Assembly: GCA_029339195.1 (NCBI GenBank)
Contig: JAPTJF010000199.1
Coordinates: 39,807 to 103,806 of the forward strand
Origin: Micractinium sp. NFX-FRZ
Lineage: Eukaryota > Chlorophyta > Trebouxiophyceae > Chlorellales > Chlorellaceae
Length of the DNA: 64,000 nt
Reading direction: 5' to 3'
How positions within the stretch are numbered: position 1 is the stretch's first letter; the number at the start of each line of letters is the position of its first letter. A program made the position numbers and the translations under genes. Below are positions 47,501 to 62,027 of this stretch, in pieces. The notes beneath the pieces are model-generated. The model searched no databases and was not told the DNA's origin. It worked only from the letters and a program-made list of their open reading frames with translations.

Positions 47501-48462
47501 CCTGCAGCTGGCACACGCCCTGCCGGCTGGGGCGCCCAAACAGGCCGCCCAGCACCTGCGGGGGTTTGGGAGGAGGAGGCGGGGGACAGTGTGTGAGGGT
47601 GGGGGTCGGGTGTGGCAAGGTTCAGGGACTGCAGGGCGGCACCGGGGGAACGGCAGGCGGAGAGGATGTGGGGCAGGGTTGACACGTACGACGAGGCTGC
47701 AGCGGTGCTCTTTGAGAGCGGCAGTTGGAACAGAAAGCTGTGCAGCACGCTGCGCCATTGTGCAGCAAGTCCAGCCCCAGTGCCCTGCCCAGCAGGATCC
47801 CTCCTCACCTTTCCAAAACCGCTGGCGGGGGAGAGCACCACGGCGGCGGCTGGATCAGTGGACCCCACGGGGAGGCAGACCACGCTGCCGTCCTCTGTGC
47901 CCACGCACGACCAGCCGCCCACCTCCAGCACTGCCGTGGGGGCACCTGTGCGCTGGAACAGGGCTGCCAGAGGGACAGAGGTGATGGCACCGGGGGCGGC
48001 CAGCTGGCGTGCCAGCCCGGCACCCGCCAGGCCGGCGTTGGCCGCCGCCTGGCTGCCGCCGGCGATGCTGGTGAAAAGCAGGCTGTGCAACGTGCCGTCT
48101 GCCGTCACCACTGCCACACGTGTGCCCTGCATGCCGCCCTGAGGCGCGTCCACGCAGCTGACAGAGGGCAGCAAGGGGGCGGAGAAAACGAGGCGCACGG
48201 CGGGGTCCCGCCGCTCCTCGTTCACCGCCACCTCGCCCAGCAGCAGCTGCTGCGGGGCGCTGCCATCCAGCTGCCACATCAGAGCTCGGGCACAGGCCGT
48301 GCTGCCCTGCACCGCCTCGCACTTGCCCGCCCGGGCGGCGCCTGCCGGCAGCCCACTGAACTGGAAAACGCCATCTCCACCGGGGATGGCAATGGAAGGA
48401 GCTGCATCGAAATCGAAAGACTGTAAAGGGACTTCCAAGCTCCACGAGCTCGACAAAGCCAT
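37713..48462 (-). CDS. NUP160: Nucleoporin NUP160 (Nup120/160), Y-complex scaffold
   Basis: This is a large gene of at least twenty exons, starting MALSSSWSLEVPLQSFDF at 48462 (an upstream in-frame Met at 48513 is less likely). The N-terminal part, to about 45850, forms a beta-propeller with strands such as CVGTEDGSVVCLPV and LCAIHEGGQLRLWDVP. The rest is alpha-helical solenoid. The plant Nup160-like block VQLDCLHRLVAGLCAAPRG, then LLCRLPFAQNLL, then FHICRSNYQAAAAAMLAYA (40765-39860) is the clearest family mark. The last exon encodes RHGRLADAATLAAQHLQ and ends at 37713. It would be a core member of the Nup107-160 Y-complex of the nuclear pore, needed for mRNA export. The family call rests on the helical domain and overall order; individual exon edges in the middle are approximate. 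Introns contain repeated exon-edge copies and a short telomere-like tract. Confidence 0.82.
39148..39246 (-). repeat. Copy of a NUP160 exon donor end with flanking intron
   Basis: It matches 39275-39370 over about 90 nt with many changes. Both copies contain CACTCACCCAG (donor) followed by the exon part encoding VFAQLLALG. Confidence 0.65.
39600..39617. repeat. CA dinucleotide microsatellite
   Basis: A run of AC units at an exon-intron junction of NUP160. Confidence 0.9.
39738..39808. repeat. 12-bp minisatellite (GGAATTGCACTT), about six copies
   Basis: Five nearly perfect 12-bp units and one decayed unit lie in a NUP160 intron. There are no spacers, so it is not a CRISPR array. Confidence 0.9.
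40829..40890 (-). repeat. Copy of NUP160 exon acceptor end
   Basis: About 55 of 61 nt match 40717-40775, the start of the exon encoding EAYVALLSCEVAEVQL, including its CCCGCAG acceptor. Read as an exon, the copy meets an in-frame stop after about 21 codons. Confidence 0.85.
41736..41800 (-). repeat. Degenerate copy of a NUP160 exon donor end
   Basis: It resembles 41892-41955 (encoding MLSDMSQATEPLAEGLQ). A second weaker copy lies near 41640-41668. Confidence 0.6.
42711..42732. repeat. GT dinucleotide microsatellite
   Basis: About eleven GT units in a NUP160 intron. Confidence 0.9.
42938..42982. repeat. Interstitial telomere-like tract (TTTAGGG units)
   Basis: Perfect and near-perfect TTTAGGG units (GGGTTTCGGG, GGCTTTAGG, CTTTAGGGTTTAGGG) lie in a NUP160 intron. 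TTTAGGG is the plant/Chlorella-type telomere repeat. Confidence 0.75.
46480..46683 (-). repeat. Three degenerate copies of a NUP160 exon acceptor end
   Basis: The exon start at 46388-46437 (AEPLDASTSILLVYF plus acceptor) is echoed at 46480-46516, 46573-46590 and 46644-46683. Confidence 0.6.
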
Positions 48463-48927
48463 TCTGATCGGAACCCCTGCTTCATACGCCGCCTGGCAAT
48501 GTGAAGTGCGCATGCCAGGCCGTATACTGGAAAGCCTTGATGGGCTCGCCCTCCAGATGCACCCCTGGCTTCAATTCTTCGCCATGCTGGGGCTGCTGTC
48601 ATGGAAGAGGGCAGCACGCAAATCATGTGGGACTAGCGGGGCTGCAGTCGCGTTTCCGGCCCAGCAAGCTGCCCCTGAAGACAGCGCTGATCGGCAGCGG
48701 TGCAGCCAGGGCCCTAGCTCGCGACACGCCGCAAATAAGTCGGCAGTGCAGGCTCGTGGCGCCCCCCGCAGCAGTGGAAGGGAGCCTGTAGAGTTGATCG
48801 TCCGGACACCCACTCAACAAGCACCCGAGGAGCGGAGATCGCTGCAGGGTCAACCTCAGGGCTTTCGCCGCCCTAGGCGGGCTCTTGCCGCCCCTGCACC
48901 TTTGCGGAGCGCATCAAACACGTCGCC
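48463..48927. promoter_or_regulatory. Shared upstream region of NUP160 and V-ATPase D
   Basis: The 465 nt between two divergent start codons must hold both 5' UTRs and promoters. No further element identified. Confidence 0.55.
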
Positions 48928-51682
48928 ATGTCGGGTGCAGGGAACAGGTGCGCAGCAGTGGGGTGGCGTGGAGCTCTGGGGCGGCCCCGCCCCCGCTGCC
49001 AGCGCCCCTGCCGCCGCACCCACGCTCCTGCGCTCCTCGCTGCTCATGACGTGTTGCTCATCTGCGTGGCTGCAGGTACACCGTCACGCCGACGGTGTCG
49101 GTGCTGGGGGTGATGAAGGCACGGCTGCTGGGCGCCACCAAAGGCAAGCGCACGGCAGCGAGCTTGCTGCCTGCCGGCACCGGGGGGGTGCCTTGCAGCG
49201 GGGGGTTGTCTGCCTGCAGCACAGGCCACCTCCTGCCCTGACCTGGGGCTGGGTGCCGGCGTGGCGCAGGTAGTCACTGCTGCTTAGCGCACGTGTGTCG
49301 CAACTAGCGGGATCCCAAGCACGTGCATGCCTGCACCTGCCGGCACGGCGCCCGCCCTCATCGCTCTCCCTCCCCCGCCGCCTGTGTTGCCCCCTCCCCT
49401 CCCGCAGGCCACTCTCTGCTGAAGAAGAAGGCAGATGCGTTGAACATGCGCTTCCGACAGATCCTGAAGCGGATTGTGGACACCAAGGAGGAGATGGGGC
49501 GGGTCATGAAGGCCTCCTTCTTCTCCCTGGCGCAGGTACACTCTTTTTGCTGATGAGTCGCGTGTGATTGTGGGTGCAGGCTGTGGGGTGCGAGTTGTAG
49601 GCGTCCAGGGCAGAGGTGGGAGGGTGATGAAGGCGTCCTTCTACTCCCTAGCGCAGGTACAGGGGGGCTGAGTGCCACTTCCATATGTGGTTGTGGGGTG
49701 CGGGCGGCAGCAGTTTGGGTGGCAGCAGTGTGGGGGTGGCAAGAAACCAACTGGGAGATGGGGAGGGTTATTTGATGAAGGCCTCTTTGAACTCACTGGC
49801 GCGGGGGGCGGCAAGGGCGCTGTGCTGTGCGAGGGATCCGGAGATGGCAGTGTTTTGTTGGCACTGTGTGGGTCGTGGCCACATGCATGGCGGGTGCGGG
49901 CACGCTTTGCTGTGGTGGCTCGGGTGTGCATCTGTGGGTGGCCGCCTGCCTGCCCCTCCAGCCGCCCCTCACTGCTGTCCCATCCCCTGCCCCGCTGCTC
50001 ACCCGCCCTCCCCTGCAGGCCAAGTACGCCACCGGCGATTTCAAGCACACCGTGTTTGACAGCGTGGACCAGGTGGGAATTTAGCAGGCACCCCCATGAC
50101 ATGACCGCACATCCCTAAGGCTGGGCGGTCGGGTGGTGGTGTGAGTGTGTGTTTGCGGGTGGGGATGGGGCTGCACAGATGTGTGGGCAGATGGTGCGTG
50201 TGTTCGTGGGGTGGGGGTGCGGATGTGCAGGTGGTGGGCTCGGCAGGGGCGTGAACCTTGCGGGCAGCGAGTGGGCAGGGCAGGGGGTGGGGATGGGCAC
50301 GAGGCTGGAGGAGGGGAGCAGGATGCGGCTGGCAGCAGGGGTGGAGATGCAACCTGGAGCGGCGTCACCGCTTCTGACCCATCCTTCTCTCCCATTCCTC
50401 ACCCGTTCCTCACACCGCACCACATGCCCTCACTCTGCACCCCTCCCACCTTACTCTTGCTCTCCTCTCGCAGGCCTCCCTGCGGGTGAAGGCCTCCACA
50501 GACAATGTGGCGGGCGTGAAGCTGCCAAAGTTTGAGAGCGTCAAGGAGGGGCAGGACAGCAAGATCGGGCTGATCGGCCTGGGCACCGGCGGCAAGCAGA
50601 TCCAGGAGTGCAGGTGCGCCTGCGGGAGGGGCTTTGGGCCGATGATAGTTTGTTTGGGACAATGCCTCATGCTGTGTGCTTGCCTGCGAGCAACGCGTCG
50701 CTTCCGTCTCGTGAACTACCATCAAGTATGCAGGAAGTCGCCCATAGTGCTCAATAACTTTGGTACGCCTGCTGCCAATGCTTGGCCTCCCCTCCACCCT
50801 CCACCCCCCACCCTCCATGTCATCAATTGCTTAAAACTGTATTCATTCTGGTCCTTGTTACCCCTGGTCCTCGTTAACTCATAACTGCAGGAAGTCGTTC
50901 ATGACTGCGGTGGACCTGCTGGTGGAGCTGGCCTCCCTGCAGACCGCCTTCCTGACGCTGGACGAGGCAATCAAGACAACCAACCGGCGGGTGAATGCGC
51001 TGGAGCACGTGGTGAAGCCGCGCCTGGAGAACACCATCGCCTACATCAAGGTGCGTGGCGTGGTTGGGTGGGAGCACGTGGTGGCGGCGCGGCTGGAGAC
51101 ACGACTGCACAGGCGAGGCAGCGTGCCCTGCCATCCTCTTTGTGGTGTTGGGGTGGAGGGTCCAGTGTGTGACGGCTGGAGCATGTGGTGAAGCCGCTCT
51201 CGCAGGCCACACATTGCACAGATGAAGGCTGTGTGCGTGTGGTGCGGTGCGCGCTTGTGTGTCCTGCACTGGCGGGGCCTGCTTCCGTTTCAGAGGTGCC
51301 TTGTTTGCTTGAAGTGGCTTGGCTGACGCTCGGTTGACGCTTGTTCGCTTCCATCATGCTTACAGGGCGAGCTGGAGGAGCAGGAGCGCCAGGGGTAACC
51401 TTGAAACATCTGCTTTCCTCGCCCCGTCTCTTACAACACCTTTTTTTCCGCTTCCTTATTCCTTCATTCTTTCAGGGCGAGCTGGACGAGCTGGAGCGCG
51501 AGGAGTTCTTCCGCCTGAAGAAGGTGCAGAGCAACAAGAAGAAGCACGCAGCAGAGGCAGAGGCGATCGAGGCGGCGCGAGTGAAGGCGGACAGTGCCGT
51601 GGCGGCGCTGCCGCTGGCGGCGCGCGAGAATGAGGCGGCAAATGTGCTTGGCGCAGAGGCGGATGCAGACATCATATTCTAG
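48928..51682 (+). CDS. VMA8: V-type proton ATPase subunit D
   Basis: Seven exons (48928-48947, 49076-49143, 49408-49535, 50019-50072, 50474-50613, 50891-51050, 51476-51682) splice in phase to 258 aa, normal for the family. Subunit D is the central-stalk rotor shaft of the V1 sector and couples ATP hydrolysis to proton pumping in vacuoles and acidocalcisomes. Family marks are TPTVSVLGVMKARLLGATKG near the N-terminus, HSLLKKKADALNMRFRQIL, LVELASLQTAFLTLDEAIK, TNRRVNALEHVVKPRLEN and the charged C-terminal helix ELDELEREEFFRLKKVQ. The second intron has a GC donor: ACC AAA G then GCAAGC. GC-AG is required to rebuild the invariant ATKGHSLLKKK. Several introns hold copies of adjacent exon ends, one with a ready acceptor followed by a stop (51358-51397). 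Confidence 0.95.
49144..49407 (+). other. GC-AG intron in V-ATPase D
   Basis: The donor is AAAG then GCAAGC at 49144; the acceptor is CCCGCAG ending at 49407. No GT nearby keeps the phase. Confidence 0.88.
49624..49805 (+). repeat. Two copies of V-ATPase D exon 3 donor end
   Basis: The true exon end encodes MGRVMKASFFSLAQ (49494-49535) followed by GTACAC. Copy 1 at 49624-49660 keeps the exon and the donor GTACAG. Copy 2 at 49756-49805 spans about 48 nt but has lost the donor. Confidence 0.88.
50722..50750 (+). repeat. Copy of V-ATPase D exon 6 acceptor end
   Basis: TATGCAGGAAGTCGCCCATAG mirrors the true acceptor at 50883-50905 (AACTGCAG then GAAGTCGTTCATG). Confidence 0.75.
51069..51225 (+). 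repeat. Two copies of V-ATPase D exon 6 end
   Basis: The true segment 51000-51042 (LEHVVKPRLENTIA) is echoed at 51071-51110 and 51175-51210. Confidence 0.75.
51358..51399 (+). repeat. Copy of V-ATPase D exon 7 acceptor end with in-frame stop
   Basis: CTTACAG is followed by GGCGAGCTGGAGGAGCAGGA, matching the true start of exon 7 at 51476. Use of this acceptor would add GELEEQERQG and then a stop. Confidence 0.85.
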
Positions 51683-52091
51683 CCGCCTGTTCGGTGGTGG
51701 CATTCAGCTGCAGCATCTGTCGCTTGCGTGTCGCCCCGCCCCGCCCTGCTGCAGCACACATGCCTGGCCGCAGCGCTGCCCGCTTCAGCCGGCTCTTGCT
51801 CCCCTCCCTTCCTCTCCCGTCACTCCTTTTTTGCGACCTTGCTGCTCCACGATCCTTCCCTGTACTGGCCGTGTCCCGCCCTGGCGTCTCCTGCATGTAT
51901 GCTAGCTCCCCTCTTGCTCCCTGTACGCCCCGCCCGCCCGTGCATGCTGTACTGCCCGCAGTACGGCGGCGGGAGGGCTTGAAAACTGCAAACGCACCAC
52001 ACATTGGCCTATTTAGCCACAGCCGGGAATCTCGAGGCCATTCCAAAGTCTTCTAGCCGCCGCAGCGCCTTCACAAACACACGTCGGCGAG
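51683..52091. other. Intergenic region between two plus-strand genes
   Basis: It holds the V-ATPase D 3' UTR and the promoter of the plastid-type protein gene. No clear TGTAA; no gene seen. Confidence 0.45.
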
Positions 52092-53671
52092 ATGCAGGCT
52101 TGCAGCAGCACAGCGTCCATGAGGGGGTGCGCTCTCCAGCAGCGCGCGCCCCAGCCCCGCGCCTCTCGCAGCTCGGTGCGCGTGAGCGCGCTGTTCGGCC
52201 GCAAGAGCTCCACCGCTGTGGTGGAGAAGGAGCCGCCGGCGCCGCCCGCCAAGCGCGGCCTCTTCGGCCTGGGCGGCGGCCGCAGCTCGAGCAGCGTGCG
52301 CGAGCAGCAGACCGTGGCGCGCACCCCCGCCAAGAAGCAGAAGAGCAGCAGCAGCAGCAGCAGCAAGACGGTGGACAAGGCTGCAGAGTACGAGTGAGTG
52401 ACGGGTGCTTGTGCCGCTGCCGCGGGCAGCAGCGCTGATGCGCAGCGGCGATGCTCATGCCTGATCGCGCCCCGCTCGCCTCGCCGCACCTCTCTTCTTT
52501 CCCTTCCCACGCCTTTGCCCACACAACCCTCGACACCTCACACCACTCACCACACCTGCTGGCACCGCCTACACATCACATGCACTCACATGCTTGTGCA
52601 CCACACCATTCCATCTGCCCACAGGAGGCGGCAGAGCGGGTTTGGCCGCGTGATCAGCGCCCTTGATTTTGCCGAGGTGAGCGCCAGCCGGGCAGCAGCA
52701 TGTGGTAACAGCAATCGTACTTCCGCAACCGAGGACAGGAGGACATTCACACTCCATGGCGAGTGCACAATTGCAACCGAGGACAAGAACTCTCCAGGCA
52801 CTCGTACGCTTGGCTTGCCTCCGAGGCCAGGCGGGCAATCTCACTCTCGTCTGCTACACATGCATGTGTGCAGGTCCGCTCCAAGTCGGATGCCGAGCTG
52901 CTGTATGACGCCAAGTATGGCAAGCTGAAGGACGGCAAGCTGACCCCAGAGCAGGCGGCGGCGCTGCGCAGGCGTGTGGTGGGCACCAAGGTGAGGCGGG
53001 CGGGCTTTGCAGGCGGACTGGGGAGGGAAGCGGTGGTTGGCAAATGCGATAGAGGGCGTGGCTGTTGCCGTGCAAGGCAATGCGGGGGCCTGCGGCAGTC
53101 CGCCAGCGAGGCCAGTGCGGCCGCATTGGCTCTTCCGCTGTTCTGCAGCACCTGCCTCCCCACCTTCCTGCCCTCGTGTCCGCCGCCTCCATGCCGTCAC
53201 CGCCTGCCCTGCCCTGCCCATTCCTTCCTTACTCTTGACGTTTCCCTCCCTTCCCCTACCCCCACCTTTCCCAGGCGGACTACTGGAAGTCGTACGTGGA
53301 TGTGAGTCGGCAGCAGCTGGCAGCGCTTGCACATGGGGACGCCATGCTTGCCATGCCGCCAGCCCAGCCCCCGCCAGGCACTGCACAGCCGCCTCGCCTG
53401 CAGCAGGCGGCACGCAGCTCGTCGTCCTGCTGCCACCTGCCGCTGTGGCCCGCTTGCATGCCCGCACGCTCACCCTGCGCCCTGCCGCCCCTTCCCCCCC
53501 TCCCCCTCCTACCCGCCTTTTCCTTTCTTCCAGGTGAAGGGCGACTACGCCGACAAGGGGTGGGTGGCCAAGGAGGGCACCGCCTCCTCCGTCCCCGCCC
53601 TGCCCTTCCTGGTGGCGGTCGTGCTGGGCATGCTGGGCGCCACCGCTGTGGTGGTCAGCCAGACCTCTTAA
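52092..53671 (+). CDS. Plastid-type single-TM protein, unknown function
   Basis: Five exons (52092-52393, 52625-52676, 52874-52990, 53275-53301, 53534-53671) splice in phase to 211 aa. The first about 35 residues are Ser/Arg/Ala-rich with no acidic residues and end in VRVSALFG, typical of a chloroplast transit peptide. A low-complexity Ser/Lys/Pro region follows. The conserved-looking core is GFGRVISALDFAEVRSKSDA, then LLYDAKYGKLKDGKLTPEQ and a DYWKSYVDVKGDYADKGWV stretch. One hydrophobic helix, LPFLVAVVLGMLGATAVVV, ends the protein, leaving a tail of a few residues. I infer a thylakoid or envelope tail-anchored protein. I do not recognise a named family. The last exon is followed in the 3' UTR by a degraded tandem copy of itself. 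Confidence 0.78.
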
Positions 53672-53689
53672 AGGGCCTCCTAAGAGGGC

Positions 53690-53850
53690 TCTTAAAAGTG
53701 GCTCTTCGTACTTCCCAGCCAGCCCTGCCCTTCCTGGTAGCAGTTCAGCTGGGCATGCTGGGACCCATCGCTGGGGTGGGCAGCCAGAACCCCCAATTGC
53801 CCGCCTGTCAGCCAGCCCTGCCCAGGGTGCCAGGCCTCCCGAGCCACACT
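53690..53850 (+). repeat. Degenerate copies of the last coding exon in the 3' region
   Basis: The segment 53720-53790 would translate as ALPFLVAVQLGMLG, matching the true C-terminal helix at 53599-53640. A short third copy of its start lies near 53807-53825. Stops separate it from the real frame. Confidence 0.8.
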
Positions 53851-54958
53851 GCCAGGCCGCCCTCTTAGCTGCTTTGTTCTCCTGAGCACGGCAAGCCACT
53901 AACGCTATGCACTCACCTAGCATCCCCTCCAGGCCGACCCACACCAGTGGTCAGACCTGTGCATGCTTCATGTCCCCCTTCCTTAGGCATCCGCTTGCAC
54001 CCACCCATTTCACGTACTTCCCCCCAAATCCCTTCCCGATGTCTGCACGCCCCCGCCCCAAGCCACGCATTGCGACTATTCTTTCATCCCGTCCCGCCAC
54101 TCCCCAGTGCCTCTTTTTTCGTGGCTGCGCCCTGTTTGATTGATTTTATGCCGCCCAGCTCCCCCCGCGCGCCAGGCCCTCAGCAAACCTCACACGCCTG
54201 GCCGCCCCGCTGGCGCATCCTGCCCGCCCCTGTGCACTGCCCATCCCTTCCCACGCCCGCCCCACGCAATTCCTTCCCCTGCTCCCCTCCCAACATCAAG
54301 CATCCCAAGGCTTGCCCTCCCTGTGATGCTGTCAGCGATTGCCGTGTTACACATTTGGAGAGGAGAGAGAGAGGGGGACAGGGAAGGCATCTTCAGAGGC
54401 AGCGCACTTGGTTGGGGGAGTGCTGGGGCGGAGGGCGCAGGGCAGGCAGCACATCCAAGCGCAGCCATGCGCAGTGCCAGTCGGCAGGGCAACGGCAGGG
54501 AGGGGGCGGGGGCGGGTGACACGGCGTGGGAGGCGGCGGGCAGATGGGCTGCCCCGCAAAATGTGAGCTGAATTCTTGCTGTGTATGTGTGGGTGGGTGC
54601 TCTTTGGATTGCACGGCCGTTGCTTGTGTGCTGCAAGAAGAATTGCTGTGCTTGCTGGAGGGGAAGGGGGTGCGTGAGCAAGCGTGTGGAGCGGGGCAGG
54701 AAATCAAATCGAGCTGCGGGGGGTGCAGCGCAGTCACGCAGCGAGGAAGGGGGGAGCGAGCGGGGGGGGAGCTGGGCAGAGGGGAGCAGCGAGATGTGAG
54801 GGTTCGCTTGTTGCAGCGCAGGGGAAAGACAGGGGGGGAGCAGGGGACAGAAGGATGGGGGAGGGGGCGAGGGCTGACCGCAATTGGCGGGGGCATCCTC
54901 CGCACCCCAAGGGCGGCTGCCGCAGGGGCAGCCCAGGCAGGCGTGTGGCCGCCTCAGC
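53851..54958. other. Convergent 3' intergenic region, no gene seen
   Basis: It lies between the plastid-type protein stop and the MAPK stop. GC-rich; the open frames carry no family signal. A TGTAA on the minus strand near 54344-54348 is 600 nt past the MAPK stop, rather far. Confidence 0.4.
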
Positions 54959-60256
<5,298 letters not shown>

Positions 60257-62027
60257 GGCTGCTGGGTGCTGCCGCGGCTGCTACTGGTGGGCAGAGCAGG
60301 GCAGGCCGCTGTCCAAGGAGGCGGCAGCACGTGAAAGCTGCCGAGGGCCGGTGGGCGGGCAAGAACGTACAACGGCTAGCGGGCTCCGTGCTGGCGTGCT
60401 TGGCGTCACTGCTGCAGAAAATAGAGGCACATGATTTAACGTGTGTCGAGAAGGAGCAGGTGATGCACGCGAGCAGCCAGATTCACACGAGGCCACTTGA
60501 GACGCGGGCAGGGTTTTGGGCGGGGGCGGGCGGGCGGCAGTCAGCTGCACATCGCTAGCCGACTCCAGTGGCCCAGCCGGGCAACCTTCATGGGGCGCTG
60601 GGTGTAGCAGCAGCGCGGGCCGAAGCGCGGTCTGCCTCCGCACCCTGCGACTGGGGCTTTGGTGCCGGCCGAGTCGATCTGCTCCCGCTGTCAACGCCTG
60701 CCCATCTGACGGATCGACCTCCCCCTGCACAAGGAAGCACCCACCTGCGAGCTCTGACTTGCGGCCAACTGCCCTCCGCGCGCTCTCCTCAGCCCAACCG
60801 AGCGCTGGCGCACGAGAGCAGCGCTGGGCGGCTGCTCCTGGATCGCTTACGTTCGTCACTTGGCTGGCAACCACGGAAGGCGCACACAGAAGGAGGGGGA
60901 TTCAGCGAGACTGGCCCGCTGCGGCGGTGCGAAACCCTGCTTGTGAGTTGAATGCAGTGCTGGTGGCTGGAGCAAAGGCTGCGAGCGCATCGGAACACCG
61001 AGGAGGCCATGCCGCCTGATGCGCGCAGCACGCTGTGGCCGGCAGCAGCCGGGGCCGGCAGCGGCCTGCAGCCCGGGATGTTGCCGCTGCAAGGCAGGAC
61101 GAGTGATGTTGGCAAAGCAGCACCCAGCCAGTGAGGCCCCTACTTTCCCTCTGAGTTAGAGTAAACGTGCGTTTGGGGGGCAACAGCACCTGGCCGTCCC
61201 GGCCCCTTGCAGCCAGCTGGCGGCTGGCCCGGACAACTGGCATGGCTCTTCCCACTTAGGAGTTGCACAGTCTGGGTCATCCTGTACCTTAGGTACTCAG
61301 CGAACATATAAGGACTGCGTGAAAGGCTTACATGGGCGCCGTACAGATGGCACAGCATCGTGCGCCTTAGGCGGGCAATACCTGACCAGCGCGGCGCATC
61401 CAGCCTATCTGGACAGGAAAGACAGGCGTATTCGTTCTTGGCATTTGAGATGTATCCGAGGTATTTGGAAGGGCCAGCATGTTTGCGATGGATGGGGGCC
61501 CGGTGTCAGGACACAGCCCGTGCAGGCAGCGGGAAGCACAGGCGAGGGCAGCAAAGGACAGCAGCACAGCAGACGAGGCATGCAAGCAGCGGACAAACAA
61601 AGAGTATGACATGTGCCAGACATGCACAAATGATGGAAGCGTTCAGGTGAGCGGAGCGGGAGGGTCGCGGAGGCTGGTGGGGGCATGTGGTGGGCATCGT
61701 GCATGCACCAGGAGCGCTGCAGTACAACAGTGGGCTGGGATGGCATGTGCCGAGAAGGTGGTACAGGGGGGGCTGGTTTCAGAGTACGGGAGGTCAGAAT
61801 TGATGCGATTGGGGAGTGGCCAGAGGGCCATCTTCCAAGGGCGGTCAGCAAAGGCGGGAGCTTGGCAGCAGAATGCTTGCAGCCGCTGGCACGCAAGGCT
61901 GGGGCCTCCTGGGCCGCTGGGCCCGGCTCAAGCCCACCGCAGCCGGCCGGTGCCTAGGCGTGCAGGCACATGCCGGGCCCGGGCCGCACGGGCAAACACA
62001 GGAGCAGAGAGGGCACATTGCCATACG
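60257..62027. other. Intergenic region, no supported gene
   Basis: This 1.77-kb region lies upstream of the MAPK and downstream of the thioredoxin-like gene, both on the minus strand. Several open frames exist on both strands, but none has a recognisable domain, splice partner or composition like the verified exons. MAPK promoter and 5' UTR probably occupy the left part. Confidence 0.45.

Noticed and set aside
52841..53944. A 367-codon minus-strand open frame
   Set aside because: It overlaps verified plus-strand exons of the plastid-type protein and has no family features; GC-rich DNA yields long antisense frames.
61140..62000. Possible gene between the MAPK and the thioredoxin-like gene
   Set aside because: Several open frames on both strands but none with a recognisable motif or a convincing exon chain.
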